Source: Armatimonadota bacterium
GTDB taxonomy: Bacteria > Armatimonadota > Armatimonadia > Armatimonadales > Armatimonadaceae
DNA: 5,561 bases
Reading direction: 5' to 3'
Assembly: GCA_014381035.1 (NCBI GenBank)
Contig: JACMIS010000170.1
Coordinates: 1-5,561 of the forward strand
Shown: positions 1-5,561 of the stretch, in pieces
Numbering within the stretch: the stretch's first letter is position 1
Layout of the letters: the number at the start of each line of letters is the position of its first letter
Translations under genes and position numbers: made by a program
The notes under the pieces: generated by a model
Told to the model about the DNA's origin: nothing
Databases searched by the model: none
Seen by the model: the letters and a program-made list of their open reading frames with translations, nothing else

Positions 1-246
1 CGCACGTCCGGGGCGGATTACGCCCGCGACGGCATTTATATGAACAGTGTGGACACCGGCTGGGTCACGGACGAGAACCCCGCCGCGAAGCGCGAAAAGA
101 TTCAGGAAGAGCGCGGCTTCTTCGCCCCACTCGACATCGTGGACGGCATGGCGCGCATCTACCACCCGGTCGCGCAGGGCATCAACAACGCCGAGGAACC
201 GTTCGCCGGTCGATTCCTGAAAGATTACGCGCCCTGCCCGTGGTAG
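1..246 (+). CDS. Short-chain dehydrogenase/reductase-like protein, C-terminal fragment (5' end outside window)
   Basis: The frame is open from the first base and ends at TAG 244-246, giving about 81 residues; the start lies upstream of the window. The fragment has the character of the last part of an SDR-family NAD(P)-dependent oxidoreductase. It contains a segment reading IYMNSVDTGW, which resembles the late SDR beta strand and following loop (the usual V-x-PG-x-V-x-T region), then a charged helix, a PLDIVDGMARIYHP stretch like the helix that follows in many SDRs, and a short tail ending in PCPW. The Rossmann glycine motif and the catalytic Tyr-x-x-x-Lys would lie upstream and cannot be checked, so substrate and reaction are unknown. 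It has no evident functional link to the R-M genes that follow and is probably resident chromosomal DNA flanking the R-M locus. The internal ATG at 40 is not a plausible start because coding similarity continues before it. Confidence 0.7.
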   Translation, partial: RTSGADYARDGIYMNSVDTGWVTDENPAAKREKIQEERGFFAPLDIVDGMARIYHPVAQGINNAEEPFAGRFLKDYAPCPW

Positions 247-313
247 GCGGCGGTTTCGCGGAGAATTCACCAAGCGGGCAGGAAAACACGGCACCGCCGT
301 TTAACAATGCCCC

Positions 314-730
314 GTGATTCACGATCTTATAGCGGCACGCGTGCGGGACTGGTTTCAGTGGGAGGACTGCCCGGTTCGGGGGATCATCGGACACATTGAG
401 TCCGTAAACTTCTTCCGCGACGCGCAGATCGAAGCGATCAAAACGTACCTTTTCCTGAAGATCGAAGGCGGCAACCGCCCACTGTCGGCGTTGCTATGCG
501 GCGGCTCCCTTTTGCCGAGCGAGGATTTATCGCGCCTGCACATTAGCGAGGAGACGCGTACACTTTTTCAGACCGACCCGGCGGCACTTGCCCTTTTTCA
601 GTTTTCCCGCCTGAAAGCGGACGGCGGTGCAAAGACGCTCCTGCCGAGCCTGGAACGGCACCTCCTTGACCACGCCGCCGGAATCCGTTGCGACACGGTG
701 GTTAAGCAGCTTTTCTACGGAGTGGAGTAA
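314..730 (+). CDS. Res N-terminal piece upstream of the premature stop (138 residues)
   Basis: This is the part of Res translated before the TAA. Residues 1-25 include the DWFQWEDCPVRGI stretch. Residues about 32-47 read NFFRDAQIEAIKTYLF, matching the Q-motif-like helix (R-x-x-Q-x-x-A) found near the N-terminus of DEAD/DEAH-type helicases of this family. After it come about 90 residues with no motif I recognise, rich in Leu and charged residues, which separate the Q motif from the P-loop. The piece stops nine codons before the first residue of the MGAGKT P-loop segment. It therefore lacks every ATPase, helicase and nuclease motif and cannot restrict DNA alone. I see no sign that it is an independent gene. 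A minus-strand open frame overlapping it has no recognisable features and looks like a GC-rich shadow. Confidence 0.6.
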   Translation: MIHDLIAARVRDWFQWEDCPVRGIIGHIESVNFFRDAQIEAIKTYLFLKIEGGNRPLSALLCGGSLLPSEDLSRLHISEETRTLFQTDPAALALFQFSRLKADGGAKTLLPSLERHLLDHAAGIRCDTVVKQLFYGVE

Positions 731-754
731 CCCGACTACCTGTTTAGTCTGCCG

Positions 755-3187
755 ATGGGGGCGGGGAAAACGTTCCTGATGGCGGCGTTTATTTACCTCG
801 ATCTGTACTTCGCGCGGAACGAGCCGGATAACAAAGCCTTCGCCCACAATTTCATCCTGCTCGCGCCGTCCGGGCTGAAGTCGTCCATCATGCCGAGCCT
901 GCGAACGATTGAGAATTTCGACCCGCACAACGCTCTGCCGGAACCGGCGGCGAGTGCGATACGCGCCCTGATCAAGTTCGAACTGCTCGACCAGCCGAAA
1001 TCCGCCAGTAGAAGCAATCAAGCAAGAAACCCGAACGCTCAAAAGATCAGCCAACATCAGCCTTTCGCGGATTTGATGGGGCTGGTCATGGTGACGAACG
1101 CAGAAAAAGTTATTCTCGACAAGGTGAAGTTCGACGAAAACGGGTTGTTCGAGCAGACCGAGGATGAGAGGGATAGGGCGGCGAACGAACTGCGGAACCT
1201 AATCGGCAAGATTCCCGACGTGCAGATTTTGATCGACGAGGTACATCACGCGGCGACGGACGACATCAAACTGCGGCAGGTCGTCAACAACTGGAACGCG
1301 ACCGGAAACATCGTCGGCGTACTCGGTTTCTCCGGCACACCGTATCTGTCTTCGGCGGAGACGGTCAACGTCGGCGACGGCGTTTCGCTAAAGTTCTCAC
1401 AGATCACGAACACGGTTTTTTACTATCCACTTACCCGCGCCATCGAACGATTCCTAAAAAAACCGACCGTACATACCCTCGCGCAATTGGAATCGGACGC
1501 CATCGTCCGGCGCGGCGTGGAGGCGTTCCTGTCGGAATACGGCGACAAGGAATATGCCGATGGGCAGACCGCGAAACTCGCCATCTATTGCGGCAGCATC
1601 GACCGGCTGGAAGAGTCCGTTTATCCCCTGCTCCTCGAAATGGGGATCGCGCCCGACGCCATTTTGAAGTACCACCGGGGCAACCCCAAACACAAGATCG
1701 CGGCGATCGCCGAAGCCGAGTTCCGCTCGCTGGACTTCCCCGTGTCGCGCAAACGCATCGTGTTGCTGGTTCAGATTGGCAAAGAGGGGTGGGACTGCCG
1801 CAGTCTGACCGGGGTGATCCTGTCCCAGAAAGGCGACTGCCCCCCGAACATGGTGTTACAAACCAGTTGCCGTTGTTTGCGCCAAATGGACGGCGGGACA
1901 GAAACGGCGGGTATCTGGCTGAACGCTGACAACGCCAAAATACTGGACAAGCAGTTACGCGAGGAGCAACAAACCAGTATCGACGCAATCAACCGGCTCG
2001 GCAAAAGCGGCGACGGCGTACCGATGCGCCCCCGGCTTTCCCGCGCGGACTTTCTGAAACTGCCACCCGTAGATTTTTACGAACTGCGCGTCCGGTACGA
2101 CACGCTGACCATCGAACAAGCCGCGCCACGAATCACGCTCGCTGCGCTGGATATCGCCCCGTTCCGGCGCAACGCCGTGATCACGACTGGCGACCTAAAC
2201 CAGACCGACGCCGTGTCGCGCCGCTTTCTGGACGACGACCGGGGCGAAGTCGCCGATTTTTCGGTCTGGATGCTAGGTATCAGCAAGGGCGCGTTCGAGG
2301 GCGTTTCACTCCCAACGTTGCGCGGCTTCACCGCCGAACTGCGCCCGATCTTCGACGCCATCACGTATGATGACGGCGGGACGCGCCGCTTCAACGCGCT
2401 GTTCGACGGCGGGGCTATCGCAACCGAAATTCGGCTCGCGTTCCACGCGGCGCGGACACTGACGACAACCTCGGACGTGATCGGGAAGCAGGCGCATCTG
2501 CTCATCGCGACGAAATTAAAGCCGATAGCCGCCGCTACTGCACGGCTATGTCCAAGCGAGGCGGATGCGGAAGCCATAATCAAAGCGGACGATGCCGGGC
2601 AATCGGCGGACCAATTCATTGCCGCTCAACAGGGGCAGTACGAACAGGCGCGCGAACTTCTCAAAGCGCAAGGAATCGACCTCGGCTTGCTCGCGGCTAC
2701 CCCGTCCGCCCCGAGCGTGGCGGTACGGCGCAAGGACTACACGTTTCAATACCTCCCGTACAAATTCGACAGCGACTTCGAGTGGGACTTTCTACAACAG
2801 TCGCTCACCCTGCCGGAACTGGAAAACATGGGGATCGAACTGTATTTCAACGGCGAGGGCGAACTGACCGAGTTTCGGATTATGTGTTACGCGCGAGTAG
2901 CGCATGGATGGAGCAAAGTCGGTTTGTACACGCCAGACTACCTGCTGATAGAACGCCGGAACGGTGCCATCTACCGCGCCCTGATCGTCGAAACCAAGGG
3001 CAAGGGCTACGCCGACCAGCGCGAGTTTGTCGCACGGCGAAAATTCGTAGAGTCCGAGTTTTTGCCAATGAGCAACGACAAGTTCGGCTACGCCCGCTTC
3101 GATTACCTGTATCTCACCGACGCCGACCCGCTCGACGCCAACCTCCGTAAACTGCGGGACGCGGCACTCCGTTTTTTCACCAATTAA
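755..3187 (+). CDS. res: Res helicase-nuclease body downstream of the premature stop (810 residues)
   Basis: Numbering from ATG 755. The Walker A GAGKT is at residues 2-6. The DEVHH Walker B/motif II is at 161-165, followed by SGTP motif III at 193-196. A motif V-like IGKEGWDCRSL lies at 341-351 and a motif VI-like QTSCRCLRQ at 369-377, completing both RecA-like lobes. A middle region of unclear fold follows. Near the C-terminus a PD-(D/E)XK nuclease is visible, with PD at 727-728 and E746-T-K748 in LIVETKGK, as expected for Type III Res. All key residues are intact and no further frameshift is seen. ATG 755 would be the first ATG after the stop, 24 bases beyond it, but it has no Shine-Dalgarno. 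It would also put the P-loop at the extreme N-terminus without its preceding beta strand, so a product reinitiated here would probably be inactive. Confidence 0.75.
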   Translation: MGAGKTFLMAAFIYLDLYFARNEPDNKAFAHNFILLAPSGLKSSIMPSLRTIENFDPHNALPEPAASAIRALIKFELLDQPKSASRSNQARNPNAQKISQHQPFADLMGLVMVTNAEKVILDKVKFDENGLFEQTEDERDRAANELRNLIGKIPDVQILIDEVHHAATDDIKLRQVVNNWNATGNIVGVLGFSGTPYLSSAETVNVGDGVSLKFSQITNTVFYYPLTRAIERFLKKPTVHTLAQLESDAIVRRGVEAFLSEYGDKEYADGQTAKLAIYCGSIDRLEESVYPLLLEMGIAPDAILKYHRGNPKHKIAAIAEAEFRSLDFPVSRKRIVLLVQIGKEGWDCRSLTGVILSQKGDCPPNMVLQTSCRCLRQMDGGTETAGIWLNADNAKILDKQLREEQQTSIDAINRLGKSGDGVPMRPRLSRADFLKLPPVDFYELRVRYDTLTIEQAAPRITLAALDIAPFRRNAVITTGDLNQTDAVSRRFLDDDRGEVADFSVWMLGISKGAFEGVSLPTLRGFTAELRPIFDAITYDDGGTRRFNALFDGGAIATEIRLAFHAARTLTTTSDVIGKQAHLLIATKLKPIAAATARLCPSEADAEAIIKADDAGQSADQFIAAQQGQYEQARELLKAQGIDLGLLAATPSAPSVAVRRKDYTFQYLPYKFDSDFEWDFLQQSLTLPELENMGIELYFNGEGELTEFRIMCYARVAHGWSKVGLYTPDYLLIERRNGAIYRALIVETKGKGYADQREFVARRKFVESEFLPMSNDKFGYARFDYLYLTDADPLDANLRKLRDAALRFFTN

Positions 3188-3191
3188 TTCT

Positions 3192-5243
3192 ATGCCAGTA
3201 AAGTACATTCCTTACGTCCCGAACACGATTGATGGGCAAGCCATCCTCGACAACATCACACGCACCCGGCGCGTCCTGCGCTACAACGGCAACGACCGGG
3301 CGGCGGATCATCTGCGGCGCGGTCTACCGCTGTACGAAACAACGCGGACGGAAACCGTGGGCGGCGACGACAAATCCCGCAACCTGCTTTTGCGCGGCGA
3401 GTGTCTTACGGCGTGCGCGTATTTGAAGGAAAACGGCGTCGCGCTGGACCTCGTGTACATCGACCCGCCGTTCGCGTCCGGGGCGGACTACGCCAAAAAA
3501 GTGTACCTGCGGCGCAACCCGGCGAAGGCGGCGGAACTCGCGGAAGCGGAGCAGGAGTTGGAGATCGACGAACTGCGGGCGTTCGAGGAAAAGATGTACG
3601 GCGACATCTGGAACAAGGAAGACTACCTGAACTGGATGTTCGAGAACCTGACCGCGATCAAGTCGGTGATGAGCGAGACGGGGAGTATTTATGTGCATTT
3701 GGACTGGCACATCGGGCATTACGTCAAGGTGCTGATGGACGAGATTATATGGAAGCGCACTTCCGCACGGAGTGATTCTGAAACATACGGCGTCAATGTA
3801 GACACACTATATTTCTATTCGTTATCGCTCGATTTTACATTTAACACAGTTTATCAACCATATACAGACGAATACAAAGAACGCTTTAAGCGTTACGATG
3901 TAATGGCAGACGGACAGAAACGGTCCTGGGCGGATTATGACCTTTCTGCCAAAGGTCTCCGTGGGCGCGGATATACATACGAGTACAAAGGAATTACTTC
4001 CTACTGGCGTTGTCCGCCAGAAACAATGGCAAAATTGGATTACGCAGGGCGATTGTTGTTCACTAGTAAAAAGGGGATTCGTGTTAAGCGTTACCTCGAC
4101 GAACTACAAGGTATGCCTGCGCAATCACTTTGGGACGATATTTTTCCTGTCAACTCTCAAGCAGAAGAGCGGGTTGATTACTCTACGCAAAAACCCGAAG
4201 CCCTTTTATCACGCATCATCAATGCTTCATCCAACGAGGGCATGGTTGTCGCGGACTTTTTCGGGGGGAGTGGTGTCACGGCGAAGGTAGCGCACGATCT
4301 AAAACGCCGCTTTATCCACGTCGATGTCGGCGTCAACAGCATCCAAACCGCTCGCGACCGACTGCAAGCCGTGGGCGCGTCGTTTCAGTTGCTTGATATA
4401 CAGGACGGCGTTTCGCTGTTTCGCAACCCGGTGCAGACGATGGACAAGCTCAAAACCCTGATCGTCGGGCTGAAAAACGAGGACGCCTTAGACAAGTTCT
4501 GGGAAGGTGCGATCACGGATTCCAAACTCGGCGTCGTCCCGGTCTACCTGCCGAACCTCCTTGACCACCAGACCAAAGTGTTGGATGTGCCGCTGGTCAA
4601 CCGCGTGATTCAGGAAGCCCTGCCCTCTCTGCCGGACGGAATCAAGCAAGCCATCGTCTACTACGTCGATATTTACGACCGCCCTGCCGTAAAAAAGTTC
4701 ATCAAGGAGAATAACCTTTCCGGCGTGGAAATCGAACTGCGCGACCTAAAAGAGATACTCGACGATGTCGTACTCAATGATGTAATCGAATACACCCAGC
4801 GCGACGCAATGGGCGGGAACGAAGTGGAAATCACGCACTTTGCCAGCGACCGCCTGCAAGCCAAAATAGACGAGTACAACCAGAAAAAAGGCTTGACCGG
4901 CAAGGCGAAAACGTCCCTACTTGAAACCGACAGCGACGCGGTTGACGACGCGGAACCGGAAGGCGACGCGCCGCCCCCGAAAAAAGCCCCCTTCAAACCG
5001 ATACAGGTCAGCCCCAATGGTCTCGAACTGATCGAATGGGTCAGTCTCGACTGTACCAACGCCGAAGGCGCATGGCACTCCGACGCCGAAATAAAGATCA
5101 ATAAAAAAGGATTCGTGACCCGCGACGGCGTGAAAACGAAAGCCTTCTGGGACGCGAAGATCGTCTGTGCGAAGCAACCGCTCCGCCTGAAAGTGCGCAA
5201 CATCGCCGGGGACGAAACGGTCGTCGCAGTGGGCGGACGCTGA
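3192..5243 (+). CDS. mod: Type III R-M modification subunit Mod, beta-class DNA methyltransferase
   Basis: This 683-residue protein methylates a base (adenine N6 is usual for Type III) using S-adenosylmethionine, and would supply sequence recognition to Res. The catalytic motif IV is DPPF at residues 91-94. A TQKPEALLSRII segment is at 332-343, and the SAM-binding motif I FFGGSG is at 356-361. Motif IV before motif I is the beta-class order. The target recognition domain lies between them, at about 186-340. Residues 405-683 form a long C-terminal extension with an acidic, proline- and lysine-rich linker (about 577-602) and a compact final domain. ATG 3192 begins MPVKYIPYVPNTIDGQ, a typical opening for this family, four bases after the res stop; no Shine-Dalgarno is seen, so coupling to res translation is possible. 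The order res-mod is the reverse of the classical mod-res. The reading frame is complete, although about ten residues seem missing near residue 185. Confidence 0.9.
   Translation: MPVKYIPYVPNTIDGQAILDNITRTRRVLRYNGNDRAADHLRRGLPLYETTRTETVGGDDKSRNLLLRGECLTACAYLKENGVALDLVYIDPPFASGADYAKKVYLRRNPAKAAELAEAEQELEIDELRAFEEKMYGDIWNKEDYLNWMFENLTAIKSVMSETGSIYVHLDWHIGHYVKVLMDEIIWKRTSARSDSETYGVNVDTLYFYSLSLDFTFNTVYQPYTDEYKERFKRYDVMADGQKRSWADYDLSAKGLRGRGYTYEYKGITSYWRCPPETMAKLDYAGRLLFTSKKGIRVKRYLDELQGMPAQSLWDDIFPVNSQAEERVDYSTQKPEALLSRIINASSNEGMVVADFFGGSGVTAKVAHDLKRRFIHVDVGVNSIQTARDRLQAVGASFQLLDIQDGVSLFRNPVQTMDKLKTLIVGLKNEDALDKFWEGAITDSKLGVVPVYLPNLLDHQTKVLDVPLVNRVIQEALPSLPDGIKQAIVYYVDIYDRPAVKKFIKENNLSGVEIELRDLKEILDDVVLNDVIEYTQRDAMGGNEVEITHFASDRLQAKIDEYNQKKGLTGKAKTSLLETDSDAVDDAEPEGDAPPPKKAPFKPIQVSPNGLELIEWVSLDCTNAEGAWHSDAEIKINKKGFVTRDGVKTKAFWDAKIVCAKQPLRLKVRNIAGDETVVAVGGR
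3747..4215 (+). other. Target recognition domain segment of mod with low GC (probable recombination mosaic)
   Basis: This segment encodes Mod residues about 186-341, between the catalytic motif IV half and the SAM-binding half, where beta-class methyltransferases carry their specificity domain. A hand count over 3781-4200 gives 185 G/C of 420, about 44%. By contrast 3421-3540 gives 77 of 120 (64%) and 4321-4380 gives 39 of 60 (65%). Codons shift visibly to A/T-ending forms (aaa, tat, att, tta) while the reading frame stays open. The left edge is sharp, near 3744-3750. The right edge is gradual, somewhere in 4200-4245. The boundary positions are estimates by eye. The DNA specificity cannot be predicted from the sequence. 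Confidence 0.65.
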
Positions 5244-5259
5244 AGGGTTCCGCCCACTG
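5227..5259. terminator. Perfect 11-bp inverted repeat spanning the mod stop codon, possible bidirectional terminator
   Basis: CAGTGGGCGGA at 5227-5237 is exactly complementary to TCCGCCCACTG at 5249-5259, with an 11-base loop that contains the mod TGA (5241-5243). The stem has eight G-C pairs. It sits between two convergent genes, mod (+) ending at 5243 and the HAMP gene (-) ending at 5266, where a shared terminator is expected. Neither side has a run of T residues, so it is not a classical rho-independent terminator. It may instead be an RNA 3'-end stabiliser or a weak attenuator. The stem is certain; the function is inferred. Confidence 0.45.
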
Positions 5260-5265
5260 TGGAGG

Positions 5266-5561
5266 TTACGGCGCGGCGGGCTGTGCCTTCGCCGCCAGCG
5301 CGTTCACGCTCTCGATCTGTTTTTGCCACACGCCCGAAGTGCCTGGCACCTGCATCCAGCTGCCCGCCCGCCCGTCGTCCACGACCTCGTGTGACACACG
5401 GATCAACTCCCCGGCGAAGGCGTTCAACTGGTCTACCATGACGTTCACGGTTTCCTTCCACTCCTGCATCTCGCCGTCGGTGCCTACCGTGACTTTGTGC
5501 GAAAGGTCGCCGTTCGCGATGGCTATCGTCACCTGGGCGAAGTTGCGGACCTGGTTGGTCA
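5266..5561 (-). CDS. HAMP-domain signalling protein, C-terminal fragment (5' end outside window)
   Basis: The frame is open from the window's right edge and ends at TAA (5268-5266), giving about 98 residues. It reads NQVRNFAQVTIAIANGDLSH, then a KVTVGTDGEMQEWKETVNVMVDQLN stretch, then a second part with VPGTSGVWQKQIESVN. This is the signature of the roughly 90-residue HAMP units that occur in tandem in large hybrid sensor histidine kinases and related soluble signalling proteins, where they relay conformational signals through parallel coiled coils. In such arrays the SVNALA segment normally leads into another NLTxQVRxIAEV unit. Here it ends in KAQPAAP and a stop, with no kinase domain. Either this is a natural short HAMP protein or the gene was truncated where the R-M DNA begins. 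The stop is 22 bases from the mod stop, so the genes converge tightly. No transmembrane segment is visible in this part. Confidence 0.75.
   Translation of the reverse strand, partial: TNQVRNFAQVTIAIANGDLSHKVTVGTDGEMQEWKETVNVMVDQLNAFAGELIRVSHEVVDDGRAGSWMQVPGTSGVWQKQIESVNALAAKAQPAAP

Larger units (their letters stand above)
314..3187 (+). pseudogene. res: Type III restriction enzyme Res subunit, interrupted by an in-frame TAA at 728-730
   Basis: One reading frame runs from GTG 314 to TAA 3185-3187, equivalent to about 957 codons, and is broken only by TAA at 728-730 (codon 139). The two pieces lie in the same frame, and the protein logic continues across the stop: FYGVE, stop, PDYLFSLPMGAGKT. 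The length with the stop ignored fits Type III Res subunits, which are usually about 900-1000 residues. Res is the ATP-dependent helicase-nuclease that acts with Mod on DNA to cut unmethylated sites. The GTG is the first possible start after an in-frame TAA at 302-304. No clear Shine-Dalgarno precedes it, so the exact start is uncertain. It is followed four bases later by mod, so the two were probably co-transcribed. A nonsense mutation is the simplest explanation. A base-call error at this codon would restore a full gene. An altered genetic code is unlikely because TAA, TAG and TGA all end other genes in the window. Confidence 0.85.

Noticed and set aside
5..24. Near-identical 20-mer shared with 3475-3494 (19 of 20 bases), both encoding SGADYA
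   Set aside because: It occurs in two unrelated proteins in the same codon phase and has no matching flanks. It is probably coincidence from shared codon preference rather than a duplication or att site.
289..302. Small hairpin CGGC-ACC-GCCG followed by TTT between the SDR fragment and res
   Set aside because: A four-base stem with three T residues is too weak to call a terminator, and no promoter hexamers are convincing in 247-313.
728..730. TAA read as a sense codon or programmed readthrough
   Set aside because: TAA also ends res and the HAMP gene, TAG ends the SDR fragment and TGA ends mod. No recoding structure is evident next to the codon.
527..1057. Minus-strand open frame of 176 codons across the res interruption
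   Set aside because: It is antisense to well-supported Res coding sequence, is rich in Arg/Val/Gln typical of GC-rich shadow frames, and has no motif or plausible start signal.
1456..1462. A7 run in res (also C6 at 1840-1845 and A6 at 3495-3500) as possible phase-variation tracts
   Set aside because: The runs are short, the frame is intact through all of them, and there is no long simple-sequence repeat of the kind that drives phase-variable Mod genes.
1431..1988. Minus-strand open frame of 185 codons inside res
   Set aside because: It is antisense to helicase motifs V and VI and has a Cys/Arg/Pro-rich composition typical of a shadow frame.
3886..4094. 11-bp direct repeat TTAAGCGTTAC at 3886-3896 and 4084-4094
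   Set aside because: Both copies encode a Lys-Arg-Tyr tripeptide in the specificity domain. Only two copies exist, 187 bases apart, with no tandem structure.
4673..5461. Minus-strand open frame of 262 codons spanning the mod 3' end and the HAMP region
   Set aside because: It is out of frame with the HAMP fragment and antisense to the Mod C-terminus. The protein is low-complexity Arg/Ser/Thr sequence without a recognisable domain.

Overview
The window is GC-rich bacterial DNA (about 60-65% GC in hand-counted coding stretches). It holds a two-gene Type III restriction-modification locus between the ends of two unrelated genes. The organism cannot be fixed from this sequence. GC richness, weak or absent Shine-Dalgarno sequences before both R-M genes, and a neighbouring HAMP-array signalling protein would fit a planctomycete (Gemmata-like) or a similar large-genome Gram-negative, but this is a weak inference.

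Layout: 1-246 (+) is the C-terminal end of a short-chain dehydrogenase-like protein. After a 67-base gap, 314-3187 (+) encodes the Type III restriction subunit Res, a superfamily 2 helicase fused to a PD-(D/E)XK nuclease. This frame is broken by an in-frame TAA at 728-730, just upstream of the Walker A motif. Four bases after the res stop, 3192-5243 (+) encodes the Mod subunit, an intact beta-class DNA methyltransferase. A perfect 11-bp inverted repeat (5227-5259) spans the mod stop codon. Then 5266-5561 (-) is the C-terminal end of a HAMP-repeat signalling protein converging on mod.

How it works together: in Type III systems Mod recognises and methylates an asymmetric site. Res needs Mod to bind DNA, and uses ATP to communicate between sites and cut. 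Here mod looks expressible, while res carries one nonsense codon with all downstream motifs preserved. The simplest reading is a recently disabled restriction activity with a retained methyltransferase, unless the TAA is a sequencing error.

The most notable signal beyond the gene calls is inside mod. The segment of about 3747-4215, which corresponds to the target recognition domain, drops to about 44% GC while the catalytic flanks are about 62-67%. At its left edge a block of about ten residues usual for this family appears to be missing. Together these suggest that the specificity domain was exchanged by recombination.
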